This document shows positions 27,440 through 39,362 of a stretch of DNA of 64,000 nucleotides, in pieces; positions within the stretch are counted from its first letter, which is position 1, and every line of letters begins with the position of its first letter. The notes below the pieces were generated by a model that worked only from the letters and a program-made list of their open reading frames with translations, was not told the origin of the DNA and made no database searches. The stretch spans positions 38,781,404 to 38,845,403 of the forward strand of contig CM032122.1 of the NCBI GenBank assembly GCA_018894105.1, read 5' to 3'. Source of the DNA: Jacaranda mimosifolia. Taxonomy: Eukaryota > Streptophyta > Magnoliopsida > Lamiales > Bignoniaceae. The translations under genes and the position numbers were made by a program.

Positions 27440-28768
27440 ACAGGCTATTTGGATTTATTTTTTAGAGGCATTTTCATTTTCTGATGAAAAGAAGCAAAAA
27501 ATTAGTTATAAAAGTATTTTTGAAAATAAAATATTATTTGGATGTTTACTTTAAAATGTAATGATTATGCAGAGTTGAAAATGAATTATATTTGGTAAAT
27601 ATTGTGTTTTTGTATTGAAAGTCGTGCAAATATGAGTATAAGAAAATAAAAAGTGATGAAAAGTGAAAATACAGAGAGAGTGTAAGAGTTTGTTCGAAAA
27701 AATATTTTCAGAATGAAAATATATGTAAAAATGGGGGAGAAGTTGATGGCTATTATTTTTATTTTCTGGTGAAAAAAAATAGTGAAAAGTTAGTTATAAA
27801 AGTATTTTTGAAAATGAAATGTTGTTTCGATGTTGTGTTTAAAATATAATGATTATGTAGGGTTGAAATAAATTGTATTTGAAATATATAGTATTTTTTT
27901 TAAAAGTCGTGCAAATATGAGTAGAAAAAAATAAAAAGTGATAAAAATGAAAATGGAGATATAGTGTAAGAATTTATCTGAATAATATTTTGAGAATAAA
28001 AACATATGAAAAAATAAGGAAGAAGTTGATTACTCTCTGATGAGGGTCCAAATCGTGATACCGGTGTTCCGATTCCGATCTATGTTGGGTTTAATCCCAA
28101 AGGTGTATATCTTCCGTTGATGATGTTTGAGAATCCTGCGATCAAGGCAAACGTTAGGCTGGCCGAGTGGCCCTCGGATTAGGCCCTCCGACGCTTTAGT
28201 CAGTATTAGAAGTATCTTTCAGTGGAGTAAGGTAGTTTCAGAGTGTATTGGTGCATACCTTGTGAGGCAAGATAGAGGAGTTTTTATATTCTTCCCCTTG
28301 CAGGAAATGACAGGTAAGCCCTTGGCTTACCCTTGGGGTCTTCAGCCTTCTCCAAAGGGCAATTAGTCTATTCCTCCATTTGAATTTTGCCAGCTAAATG
28401 TCCTTTCATGCTACAGGACGGGATGGTATACGGGGTGGCGCCTGCCGTGTCAGACAGTGAGGGGATGGCATGCGCCATTAATGCGGTGGCGTGGTGCCAG
28501 TCAACGTATTTAATGCGGTGGCAGAATACTGTGCAGAATTCGACCTCCTATCAGCCTGACGGGGGTCGAATATGGTCGATATTATCTGAGGGCTCTGAGG
28601 CGCCCTCATGGGCCTGGGGGAGACTGGTCGAACATAGTCGACGTGGCTCATGGGCCCTGGGCCGTTGTCTAATCGTTGGGCCTTTTGGGCCACCTTATAT
28701 CACTCTCTATTTTTATTTTCAACATAAAATGAAAATGGGTTCAAAAAATAAAGACAAACGGCCCTTTT
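27440..28768. mobile_element. MITE-type element interrupted by a solo LTR
   Basis: The left end (AGGCTATTTGGATTTATTTT) and the complement of the right end (AGGGCCGTTTGTCTTTATTTT) are alike, as are the next 30 bases (CATTTTCATTTT). Intron sequence of copies 1 and 2 (CTAAAATCTC ... TTTTTAGAAAACC) flanks it. A segment of about 270 bp occurs twice in tandem inside (about 27480-27760 and 27765-28030). A related element is at about 33073-33898. Confidence 0.65.
28038..28702. mobile_element. solo LTR of an LTR retrotransposon
   Basis: The 665-bp block begins TGATGAGGGTCC and ends TTATATCA, so it has TG..CA borders. It is flanked by the perfect 5-bp duplication CTCTC (28033-28037 and 28703-28707). 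It is less AT-rich than its surroundings and has no gag or pol. It is best explained as the remnant of a retrotransposon removed by recombination between its LTRs. Open frames across it are fortuitous. Confidence 0.85.
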
Positions 28769-28783
28769 TAGAAAACCAACATT

Positions 28784-30157
28784 GGGCTAATTTGTCAAAA
28801 TATAGTGAATTTTTTTTTTTTTTTAACAAAATTACCGTAATTTTGAAAAACTTATAAAATTATGGTAAGGCGTGGCTTGTAGCCACGCCTTTAACTATTT
28901 TTTTTTTTTAATCTAACAAGCCTCTTAATTGATGCCTACTGTTCCCTTCAAAGAGGCGTGGCCGGCCACGCCTTTTGGGATTTTTTTTTCTTTTTTTTTT
29001 TTGTATTGTTATATATATATATATTAATTTTTTTAGTTTTAATGTTTGAATTTTTTTTTTTGGTCTCATTTTTAATATTTTAAAAAAATTAATTAATTAA
29101 ATTTTAAATATAAAATAAAATATTTTATATTAAATTGCATAAAATAATATTAGGGTTGATGTCAGCCCTAATATTATTCCTAAAAGCAAAAAAATTCAAA
29201 CATAAAAAAAGGAATTAAAAAAAAAAAAAATTCCTAAAGAGGCGTGGCCTTCAATGCAATCGTGTTGCAGCAATTACGGATTTAGAGGCGTGGCCCCGAG
29301 CCACGCCTCTTAATTATCTGATTAAAAAAAATGAAAAGATAGCTAAAGGCGTGGCTACAAAGCCATGCCTTACCATACTTTTATAAACTTTCAAGAATTA
29401 AGGTAATTTTGCAAATATTATTTTTTTCACAATATTTTTATCAATTAGCCCAAAATAATAACATACCTTGAAATTACAAGCATCACTTATGATTAAAAAG
29501 TATGATATTGCTTGATTAATGTATTAATATATAATTATATACTGTGGTTTTACATGCTTATTTTGGCCAAGGTTCAAACATTACAAGCATTCCTTCACGA
29601 ATTAATATATTGCATTAACTAAAGAAAATATAGAGTATAGTAAATTTATAAAAACATGCTTCAATCACTTGTATTTTATAAAATAGTACATTTATAAAAA
29701 AATTTAAAATTTATACTATATTTTATGGCTCATTTTTAATATTTCAAAAAATTAATTAATTAAAATTTTAAATATAAGATAAAATATTTTATATTAAATT
29801 ACATAAAATAAAGATAAAACAAATGATGCTGTGTCAATTTTAATATTATTCCCAAAAGAAAAAAAAAATTCAAACATTAAAATTAAAAAATTAATATATA
29901 TATATATATAACAATACCAAAAAGAAAAAAAAAGAAAAAGAAAAAAAATTCCCAAAAGGCGTGGCCGGCCACGCCTCTTTGAAGGGAACAGTAGACATCA
30001 ATTCCAGGCCACGCCTCTGAATTGTTAGATTAAAAAAAAAAAAAATTAGTTAAAAGGCGTGGCTTGTAGCCACGCCTTACCATAATTTTATAAGTTTTTC
30101 AAAATTACGGTAGTTTTGTAAAAAAAAAAAAATTTCACTATATTTTTACAAATTAAC
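28784..30157. mobile_element. composite foldback element with GGCGTGGC palindromes
   Basis: The left end GGGCTAATTTGTCAAAATA and the complement of the right end (GTTAATTTGTAAAAATA) match and continue inverted for over 200 bp. The flanks ACCAACATT and CCCAACATT are a 9-bp duplication with one mismatch. A further right-type end (CAATTAGCCC) lies near 29453, and about 90 bp at 29060-29150 recurs in direct order at 29735-29820, so a second, partial copy appears built in. The short palindrome AGGCGTGGC..GCCACGCCT occurs repeatedly (about 28868, 28952, 29284, 29346, 29957, 30055). There is no transposase. Confidence 0.75.
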
Positions 30158-31029
30158 CCCAACATTGCTATATATGACAGCGTAAAATGATTTTAGGCAC
30201 TGTAAATCACAATAAACCAAAAGTTCATTTCATTTAAGGTGTTTAAAGCAATATTAACTGGAAATTTAGAGGAACAAAAAAACGCAGAAAGTTACTTGCG
30301 GAGAGAGATTTTATTAACAAAAATATTCAAAAACCTGAGATATCGGAAAGAAAATGGCCGTTCTGAAGGATCAGGTCAAAGTGATGCAAGATGGAGAAGA
30401 CGCTGGCGGACATTGTATAAAAGGAAGCCACCGGAATATTCCTCCGATTCCCCAGCGCCACCACCCAGCTCAAGCACGTATCGTATATAATGACGCTTGG
30501 CTTCGGCGGCTGAAGCAGGTCCAGTAGTCGCTCGACCGGAGCTTCCATTTTTGTAAGAGTGGCTTCGTAGAAGCCAGGGAAGTCTTCGGCTCGGCCAATC
30601 TCAGAGGGAATGACATTTGGAATGGTGCGAAAGCTGCAGTTGGGCGGCGGCGGCGGCGAGACTGCGAGCAAGCCGACCCACTCTTCGGTGACGATGAACG
30701 AGACGAGGATGTCTGGTCGGTAATTGAGGATGAGGCGGCAGAGGCTGAGCATGGGGTTAATATGGCCTCTTCCGGGGTACGGCATCGCCACCACGTGGCA
30801 GTTTGGTATTGTTTCAGCCATATTCAAGAAGAAAAACGAGCGGCGGAAGTCCTCTTCCCTCGCGACGGAGTATTCTACTCGTGCGTTGGCAAACTCAAAC
30901 TAGTACAACGTTTTTCATAATGTGGTCTTCAGTCCAGTACGACTGTGAGTCACTCGATATATATAGTGATAGAGCGTAGCATGGCAATTAGCAGGGGTGC
31001 ACGGTGAGGGGTCGGTACGCACCCAACAC

Positions 31030-32984
31030 GGTTTATTTATCAAAATATAGTAAAGAAGTTGTAATTTTACAAAACTACCGTAATTTGAAAAAGTTTACAA
31101 AAATGCCGTAAACTGTTTCTGAATTTATTTATTTTTTTTATAAATTAAACAGAGGCGTGGCCTCCGGCATGGCAAAATTTCCACTGCTCCATGCAAATTT
31201 TTTTTTTTTATTAAAAATTGAAGAGGCGTGGCCTTTCTTGCATGTAATTTTTTTTTCACTTTTTTTAATTAAAAAGTGAAGAGGCATGGCCTTAGTTGAA
31301 TTTTTTTTTTTTCTTTTTTTGTAAAACAGCCGCAAATGCATGTCACGCCCTTGCATAGCAAAAATGTGTTTTAAGATACAGTAAAGAATTGTATATATAC
31401 AGTAGTATATGATGTAAGCTCTATTAATACATTTTTTAAGAAATATCATACATTTTAATCATAATTGATGCGTATAATTTGAAGATATGTTATTATCATG
31501 GCATATAAAACTGTCACATAATATATTATATATTATATATATTCTATATTATATATTATGTGTATTATATATTGTATATTATATAGTATATATTGTATAT
31601 ATTATATATTGTGTGTATTATATACTATAATATATATATATAATATATTACATAATTATATATTATGATATATATATATCATATATTGTTTTTACTATAT
31701 ATATTAAAATATATAATGCACTATATATTGTATATAGACTAATATATTTACAATGTAATAAATATTTACAAGTAATATGTAAATTGTGATACACATAATT
31801 TATAAGAGATGTAATTTTTATAAATAAATATATAACATTTATAATTTGTTAAAAAATATTTTACTTAGTATGAATTAATTAATTATTTAATTTTAATTTT
31901 GTAACTTAATATAAATTAATTAAAATTTAATATAAATTTATTAGCATTTGAATTGCTTAATAACCAGTAATGTAAAAATATTGATACTCCATTATGTGCT
32001 TTTATTTTTTATTTTTTCATTGTATATGAATTAATAATTACAAAGGAAAAACCACAAACATAAACTAATATTAATATCATGCTTATCAATTTCAAATTAT
32101 TCAAATTAAAAACTAAAATAACTTCCGCATCACAATATCAATTCAAACTTAATAGTAAACAACTCAAATTAATATACTTTCAAAAATTTAAAAACCAACC
32201 TGATATTTATGGGTCAAAATCTTCCTTCTCCAATTTAAGATTTCTAACCAAATTGAAAAAAATTCAAAAAAAACAATTACAATATATCATCTTAACAATA
32301 CAAAATTAATAATATAAAATAATCAAAAATAAAAAATTATAATCTTCAACAGCATAAATTAAAATTTTACCTTATTTTAAATTATTTTAAACACAATTTC
32401 TTCTTCTTTGTATCTTCTTCTTCCTTCTCTCTTTGCTTTTCCTCTTCAATTTTTCCTGCACCTGTTGCAACCACAACAATAGCACACTCTTTCGTTTGAA
32501 AATGAAGAAGGTGAGTTTCAGAATGACAAATATGATACAGAGAATGAGAAAGTTAAATTTGAGGAGGAGTAAATGAGAAGATGAATAATGAAGGGAGGGT
32601 TGTGTATAAGTTAAGACTAATGGCACTATGCAGAACAAAAAAAAAATTTCTCCACAAGAGCAAGCACGCCTCTTGTTTCAGCATCAATTAAAAAAAAAAA
32701 AAATGTAGCCACGCCTCTTGCCATTTTTTCAAAATAAAAAAAAAAATATTGAAGAGGCGTGAAGCCACGCCTCTTATTTCTTCATTTTTTCCGACTGGCA
32801 GTGTAGCCATGCCAGAGACGTGGCTTGAGGCCACGCCTCTGTTTTATTTATCAAAAAATAAAATAAAATTCAGAAACAGAAAGGCGCGGCCTGGCCACGC
32901 CTTATGGCATTTTTGCAAACTTTTTCAAATTACGATAATTTTGTAAAATTCCAGCCTTTTTATTATATTTTAATAAATAAGCCC
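31030..32984. mobile_element. foldback element, same palindrome family, with perfect 9-bp duplication
   Basis: The left end GGTTTATTTATCAAAATATA and the complement of the right end (GGGCTTATTTATTAAAATATA) match over about 90 bp, then the arms continue as AGGCGTGGCC/GCCACGCCT modules. The flanks are identical 9-mers, ACCCAACAC (31021-31029 and 32985-32993), which points to a Mutator-type insertion. The middle (about 31480-32400) is AT-rich and includes a long TATATTATATAT-type tract at about 31517-31680. No transposase is seen. Confidence 0.82.
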
Positions 32985-33072
32985 ACCCAACACCAACCAA
33001 ACCATAGGTAGGTATGACGCTTGGGATTATGGACGGAGCGTAGCATGGTGATTGGTAGGTATGACACTTGGT

Positions 33073-33898
33073 GCCCGTTCGGTTTTGTTTTCAAACACGT
33101 TTTTTATTTTTTTCTGAAAATAAAAATAAAAAATTATTAATTTCTCTCTCATTTTATAAATATTTTTATTCCTAAAATATTCTTCAAAATACATTATTAC
33201 ACTATCTCTCTATTTTTATTTTTTATCACTTTTTTTTTCCACTTACATTTGCACGACTTTTAATACAAAAACGATATGGCTTTGTTTGGATGTCAATTTT
33301 CAATCTATTTTTCAACTCCTAAAACTTAAACTAACATGCAAACACTACATATTTCCTAATTTTACTCCCAAAATACAAAATTTATTCTCCAAAATATCCC
33401 TACTTTCACACTCCCAACTCATTATCCAAAGTTCAAATTAATTGTCTTATCATTACAAATATATACACATACTGCCACTCATACAATTTATATATACACA
33501 TATATAAATAATTTTAAAATACTCACTTCACCAAAAAAGTTATTAATGTGATATCTTGTTTCTTCCAAAAACACAAACAAACAAATAATTTTCTCTCAAT
33601 TCATTTGCTACATATCACCCAAAATACGAACAAGCAAGTGAACAATTATTACATTCCCCAACCCCACTTCTCAAAATTCATTTTGGCAATTCAAAATTGG
33701 GAGAATGCCCCAATTCACATCCATACAAAGCCTATATTTTCCAAAAATAACTCATTTCAACCCTACGTAATCGTTACATTTTAAATAAAACCGTCAAACA
33801 ACATTTCATTTTCAAATTCAAATTTATAACTAATTTTTCACTATTTATTTTCACTAGAAAATAAAAATGCCTCCAAAAAATAAATTCAAACGAGCCCT
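33073..33898. mobile_element. MITE-type element hosting a second MITE
   Basis: The left end GTGCCCGTTCGGTTTTGTTTT and the complement of the right end (AAGGGCTCGTTTGAATTTA) are alike. Read in reverse, the right arm matches the element at 27440 closely (GAGGCATTTT.ATTTTCT, TTAGTTATAAA). It is split by the 33278-33732 element. Exact borders are uncertain. Confidence 0.6.
33278..33732. mobile_element. MITE nested in the 33073-33898 element
   Basis: The ends GGCTTTGTTTGGATGT and ACATCCATACAAAGCC are inverted repeats with one mismatch, flanked by TAT on both sides. Length (455 bp), termini and internal words match the MITE at 13796-14241. Confidence 0.8.
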
Positions 33899-35759
33899 TA
33901 GGGCCGTATTGTTTTATTTTCATTGCCGTTTTTAATTTTCATGTATTTCCAAAAATTGAAAAATTAGATATAAAATGAAAATAAAAATTGAGATGTATTT
34001 GGATGACATATTGAAAAATAATATAAGAGTAGGTTTAGGGTTGAAAAATAGGTTTTTTTTTAATGTTTAAAAAAAATTATTCTTTTAAAATATATGTATA
34101 TTTTATTAATTTTAAAATGATAATAGGTACTTTATGTCAATTCAATGTGAATTTGATCGATGTAAGAGTAGAATAATAAGGTAAGTTTAAAAAGAGTTTG
34201 AAAATGAAAAAAAAATGAATAATTTGAATAGAAACGGATAAAAAATGATAGTTTTCATTTTTTATTTTCTGAACGGAAATGAAAAGCTCATGGAAATAAA
34301 ATCAAATAGGCACTTAAGTTCCTACAATTAAAATCACAAGTTGGAACTAGTTTGTGAGAGTAGTTTTTGAATCAATTATATTTGTGGTGAAGAGGTTTCA
34401 GTTTTACTAGCAAATTGATAAAATTGCGGTGGTTAAATCATCTTTAGGACAATAATTATAACTCAAAATGAATATCCCATGATAGCAAAGCTCCAATAAT
34501 CACGTTTAAAAATAATTGCTACATTGGTAATCATTTCCTTACTTCTGTTCTTTTTTTTTTTTTTTTAAAAGAGAGATAGCATTATCCCGTTTAGTGATCA
34601 CTTGTTAGTTATGGTAAAGTTTATATTTTTCATCTCTCATTTTCTCATGGTTGATAGGGTGACAATGAAGCATATCAAAATTCGAACTAAACTCAACCCT
34701 ATCAATCATGAGGAAATGAGGGACGAAAAATATATATTTTGTACCGGATTTTATCCAACACGGCCCAAACACTATTCTGTACAAACTATATATATATATA
34801 TAATGATAAAAAATATATCACATATAGTATACCTTTTTATATTTTTATAAATTAATAAATGAATTTGTTGGTATATGATTAATATTTTAATTTAAAATTA
34901 AACTAGGTGTATTTAATATGAATTATGATATGTTCAAATTACTAATTTTAATTTAATTATTAAAATACGATAATATGTATTTAATATACATTTTATTTTT
35001 ATGGTGGACGCATTAATTACCCGATGGTTGGGGCGAGGTTTTCTTATGGTCAGATGGGATGTGGGGCAAAGTAAAGTCTTGCGAAATGGGTAGAGTCAAA
35101 TCCGCTTCTTTATCATCTCTAATAATACAAACCCGTCTCTTTATCATCTCTAATAATAGTAATATTATTATTATTTTTGATAATCATTTCCTCATACTTT
35201 ATTTTATTATAAAAGTCTTATAAAAATGATAATATCAACACACTATACCTTATTTTTCTTTTTAATTTGAATCCATTAATATAAATGTTAATCTAACTAT
35301 ATATAATACTTCTTCGATTAATATTTAATAATTCAAAAGTTGTGAAGCAAAGTAATAGACATTTGCAATTTTAATTTGATTTTATAACATACTTTTCCAC
35401 CCCATTCTAATTTTGAATGGGAGGGCAACATACTTAATATAATAAGCGTTAATTTATAGTAAAATATGGGATGTCAATTTTTGATACAACATAATAATTA
35501 TCACACTAAGTTTAAAATGAAAATATTGGACTTGGATTGTCCTTTCTAAATTTGAGACAATAAATTCTATATATAAAAAAAAAAATTTAAAAATTTGAAT
35601 AAGCTTAAATTTCAAATTACATAAACAATTCATTTTTATTTATGATTTTTAGTCATTTGATCTAAAGATATTCGAATTTAAATGATATTTTAGTGTGCGA
35701 TGGTGTATAAATTATAAGAAAAACTTTTGAAATCTTAATTTGAACTTTTCAATTCTGAC

Positions 35760-35795
35760 GGGGGGGGGGGGGGGGGGGGGGGGGGAGGGGGGGGG
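35760..35795. repeat. long G homopolymer (G26-A-G9)
   Basis: Twenty-six Gs, one A and nine Gs lie about 275 bp before the mitoferrin start codon. Such a tract can form G-quadruplexes and is unstable in replication and sequencing; its true length may differ. Confidence 0.9.
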
Positions 35796-36069
35796 TTTTG
35801 AATCTTGTTGTGTACGACATCGACATGTGTAAATTATTAAAAGAAAACATTTGGAACCGTAATTTGAGCTTCTCAATTTTGAAGGAAAAAGATTTTTTCA
35901 AAACCGCCATTGCATTCTTCCACTTTTATTCCTTTTTTATCTTCCCCAAATTTGAATTTTCTACATGTTGCTCAATTCCAATACGTATCCCTGAACTCTT
36001 GTATGGCGATTACATCCAAACCGCCATCTGATCCCGATTCTACGTTCGATTGCTCGCTTTGCATCTTCA

Positions 36070-37709
36070 ATGGCCACAGACGCCTCCCCGGAATTCCAGA
36101 AATCGGAGCTAATTCAGGCGCCTCAGCAGCCGGAATACCACCCGGAAATCGCCGCGTCAGCGGCGCACGACGGTTTGCACTTCTGGCAATTCATGATCGC
36201 CGGCTCTATTGCTGGTATGGTGGAGCACATGGCAATGTTCCCCGTCGACACTATTAAAACCCAGATGCAAGCCCTAGGTTCCTGCCCCATTAAAACAGTT
36301 AGCGTTAATCAGGCGCTTCAATCTATTCTGAAATCAGACGGTCCTAGGGGCCTCTACCGTGGCATAGGCGCCATGGGGTTTGGCGCTGGCCCTGCGCACG
36401 CTGTTTATTTCTCCGTATATGAAATCTGTAAGAAGAGTTTATCAGGTGGGAATCCAAACAATTCGGCAGCACACGCTGTTTCGGGGGTTTGCGCGACGGT
36501 GGCTAGCGATGCGGTGTTAACGCCTATGGATATGGTGAAGCAGAGACTGCAATTGAACAGTAGTCCATATAATGGGGTGCGGGATTGCGTGAGGAGGGTG
36601 CTGAGGGAGGAGGGAATCAGGGCTTTCTTTGCATCTTATCGAACTACTGTGCTGATGAATGCTCCCTTCACGGCTGTCCATTTTGCAACGTATGAGGCAG
36701 CGAAAAGAGGGTTGATGGAGGTGTCACCAGAGAGCGTTAGCGATGAGAGGTTGGTAGTTCATGCTACGGCTGGAGCAGCAGCGGGGGCATTGGCTGCTGC
36801 CTTGACCACGCCTCTTGATGTGGTGAAGACTCAATTGCAGTGCCAGGTATTTGAATTTTAATTCAAGGTTTTCTGTGAGTGAATTATCCCTTGCTGTATT
36901 TTCAGCCTGTGAAAAAGTGAAGAGAGCACCTGTTTCCTTGACCATATAAGTTCTCAATTTGCTTTGATCTCTTTTGTCTAGAAACTTTCATTAGAATGAG
37001 TTTAGTGTGTGCATGTTGTGCTGCTATTCACTGAACTTGTGGTTTAGCGATCAACTGTTAGTTTGATAGCAACTGCCATTTTGGATAGGATAAGAAGAAT
37101 GAAAAAAGTGGATGATGTGCAAGTTCTGGTCAGTCTTTTCAGATGCACGTTAGGTGGCAAGTTTAATTGGATGCATCATATTTTTGTTAGCCGGTGTAAT
37201 CTATGAGGGGAAAAATGCTGAACAGAGTATCTATTAACCTACTTACTTGCTGCTTAGCAGTTCTCATTAGTTATTGATATTAATACAATGTAGACTATAT
37301 ATCTGTAAATTATGTAACCATATTGTAGTTCTGTCTGAATATGAATATCACAGGATGATCCTAACATGAGTTTTTGATTGTATGCATGAATCAGTTCTCT
37401 GCATCCATCATACTTGGTTCTTGTACAGTTCCCTCTAAAGGAGTTGTAGTTTTCGTTGTAAATCTTTGAACTACACACTCGTTTCCTAACAAGTCGAGCT
37501 TTTTGCAGGGTGTCTGTGGATGTGATAGATATGTAAGTGGTTCAATTGGGGATGTTGTTCGGACAATAATAAAGAAAGATGGATACAGTGGTCTTATGAG
37601 AGGATGGATGCCTAGAATGCTCTTCCATGCTCCTGCTGCAGCCATTTGCTGGTCTACATATGAAGCTGCAAAAGCCTTCTTCCAAGAATTAAACAGCAAC
37701 CAGACATGA
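36070..37709 (+). CDS. MIT1: mitoferrin-type mitochondrial iron carrier
   Basis: Mitochondrial carrier family (SLC25) member of the mitoferrin group, inner-membrane importers of iron for Fe-S cluster and haem synthesis. Exon 1 is 36070-36846 and exon 2 is 37509-37709 (phase 0, intron 662 bp), giving 325 aa. Three carrier repeats each carry the Px[D/E]xx[K/R] signature: PVDTIKTQ, PMDMVKQR and PLDVVKTQ. The first repeat follows FMIAGSIAGMVEHMAMF and contains MQALGS; the region GIGAMGFGAGPAHAVYFSVYE and the second-repeat NAPFTAVHF are typical of mitoferrins. The N-terminal 35 residues are polar and variable. The ATG at 36070 is the first in frame before the conserved part. A G26 tract lies upstream. 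Arabidopsis has two such genes, and gene order suggests this is the counterpart of At2g30160. Confidence 0.9.
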
Positions 37710-39362
37710 GCAACAAGGCTGATACATTACCACATTCTACACCTTACCAGTGGATATGTATGAATCAGGCGAGTCCTACAGCCAAGACAGTTGAACGCTC
37801 CAGGTGAGCCTCTTCTGCCCCTTTTACTTACATATGAGCTGCCAATCCCAATAATCGGATCAAAGTAGGAGGATCCTTTCCTCTCGAATTCTGTTGATGA
37901 AGCTCATATTTGTAATATTTACATTTTTTATACAATTCATGGATGAGGAGTTTGTTGGGTTGGAAAAATTGTAGGTCAATTATATTTGTACATTCTGGGT
38001 GTGGAATAGAATGTTGGAGACAGCTGAATTCGTTTTACTTCTACATGCATGTGATGAGTGTTTAAACCAAATTATGTTGCTTGTGCTTTCTTCATCCCAA
38101 AAGTAATTTGGACCAAAGGAAGGGTTCCTAGAACTCAATTATATTCCTGGACAACTCAAAAGTAAAGTTTTATCTTTGAAAAGTAGATATTTTTTTAATA
38201 AAAAAGTCATCCTTTCATGTAAGAAATGAGGATATTATTAATTCTTGTATTTTAAAGAATAAAGATATTTAGGGAATGTTTGGTTATATTTTCTCATAAC
38301 AATATTGTATTAGGAAAATATAACGAAACATATTCTCATTTATTTCTTTAAAACACACATTTTTCAACATATATATATATATAAGAAAATCATTCAATTT
38401 CATTTTCATCCCTAACTAAAAATAAAATAAAAATATTGATTTGATTGCTATAGTAAAAAAATATTTTCTTGAAAATAAAAACAAAAATATTAAAAATAAT
38501 TTTTACATTCTTCAATAATTTATAATTCATTCTTTTAAATACATAATAAATACACAATAAAATCACTCAAAAAATATAAACGAACATTTCCTTAGAATTT
38601 GGTGAAAATGAATTGGTTTTTTAAGGCAAGGTGCGGTAATTTGTATGCATTGACTACATCGATCGATTTTGGTACATGTAGTCCAATTTTGGTGGGAAAT
38701 TGTGGGAAAGCATTCAAAATTCGGGAATTTTTGCGGTTTGGGAGAAAAAGTTAATCAAATTTGTTTATGTGGCATGTCAAGTTAACCATTTGAGAGGAAG
38801 GTGAAGTTTGCGTATATTTTATTATTACCTTGATACTATGTTCGGTACAAAAATTTTGATGAAAAAAAGAAAAATAATTTTAATTGTTTGATACGTATAA
38901 AAAGAATTACGGAAAAAAATTCAGGGAAAACATAATAGAATTTGAGAATTCATTTTTCCTCAAAAATATTAGGAAAAATGAGATTTTTGAGGAAAAATGA
39001 GAAAAAATTTTATGTGGCTCTGTGTCTTGTTAACATCTTTATTATCTCTCTCTATATATTTTTAAATTTATTACATCTCGTTTTCCTTAAACTTTCCTAA
39101 CATTTCTTTTTCTTATCATAATCATTAAATCAAAGAAAGTGTAAGTGATGTTATATCATTATATCAAATGATAGATATTTTTAAAGAAAAAAATTATTTT
39201 AGTAAATAAAATTATTATTTTGGAACAAATAAAATAGAGCAATAATAATATAATAGATGAGAGTAAATTACCTTCCAAATAAGTTGGTGGATAAAGGATA
39301 TAGAAATTTGTTGCCGATCAAAGATACTTAGAAAAAATCCATGCCCTTTCGAGATCAACAAG
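37710..39362. other. intergenic region between mitoferrin and tRNA-Gly
   Basis: The first few hundred bases are probably the mitoferrin 3' UTR. Apart from the MITE at 38271-38594 the rest is AT-rich with no recognisable gene. Confidence 0.6.
38271..38594. mobile_element. MITE-like element
   Basis: The left end AGGGAATGTTTGGTTATAT and the complement of the right end (TAAGGAAATGTTCGTTTATAT) are inverted copies. It resembles the element at 61632-61970 (GTTTGGTTAT..CTC..AACAAT). It has no coding capacity. Confidence 0.6.

Larger units (their letters stand above)
24050..30821 (-). pseudogene. UGT87A: UDP-glycosyltransferase, UGT87A type, copy 3, disrupted
   Basis: Exon 1 (30335-30821) is open and starts MAETIPNCHVV with His20 kept. 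The intron (25904-30334) has grown to 4.4 kb through insertions. Exon 2 (25903 down to 24050) is damaged in two ways. An extra C in the run at 25238-25241 shifts the frame, and a 969-bp Mutator-like element (24166-25134) then splits the last part of the exon. The old stop remains at 24050-24052. The remaining open reading ends at 25215, giving about 391 aa instead of 453. The PSPG box is present but altered: CHPS reads YYPS and GVP reads GFP. The lost tail includes the C-terminal helices that close the donor domain. Function as a glycosyltransferase is unlikely. Confidence 0.9.
10463..35420. repeat. three-unit tandem segmental duplication carrying UGT87A copies
   Basis: The downstream flank, the gene and the upstream flank recur three times in the same orientation. 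Units run approximately 10463-16485, 16486-23393 and 23394-35420. The stretch reading ACTCTTTTGAGCAGTC opens units 1 and 2, with a slightly diverged version opening unit 3. The upstream end with TTTGAATGG closes units 2 and 3. Stop codons of the three genes lie at 11133, 19100 and 24050. Length differences are due to insertions private to each unit. An AT-rich MITE and a hAT-like remnant upstream of the gene occur in all three units and must predate the duplications. Confidence 0.85.

Noticed and set aside
28127..28857. Open frames of 79 and 156 codons
   Set aside because: They lie in and beyond the solo LTR, cross its border, and have no domain or splice context.
31517..31680. TATATTATATAT tract as a functional origin or centromere repeat
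   Set aside because: It is a simple AT tract inside a transposon, with no larger array.
28868..32910. Repeated AGGCGTGGC units as a CRISPR-like array
   Set aside because: Spacing is irregular, the repeats are palindromes within transposon arms, and this is a plant nuclear sequence.
32079..33784. AT-rich open frames
   Set aside because: Low-complexity Lys/Asn/Phe-rich translations inside transposons.
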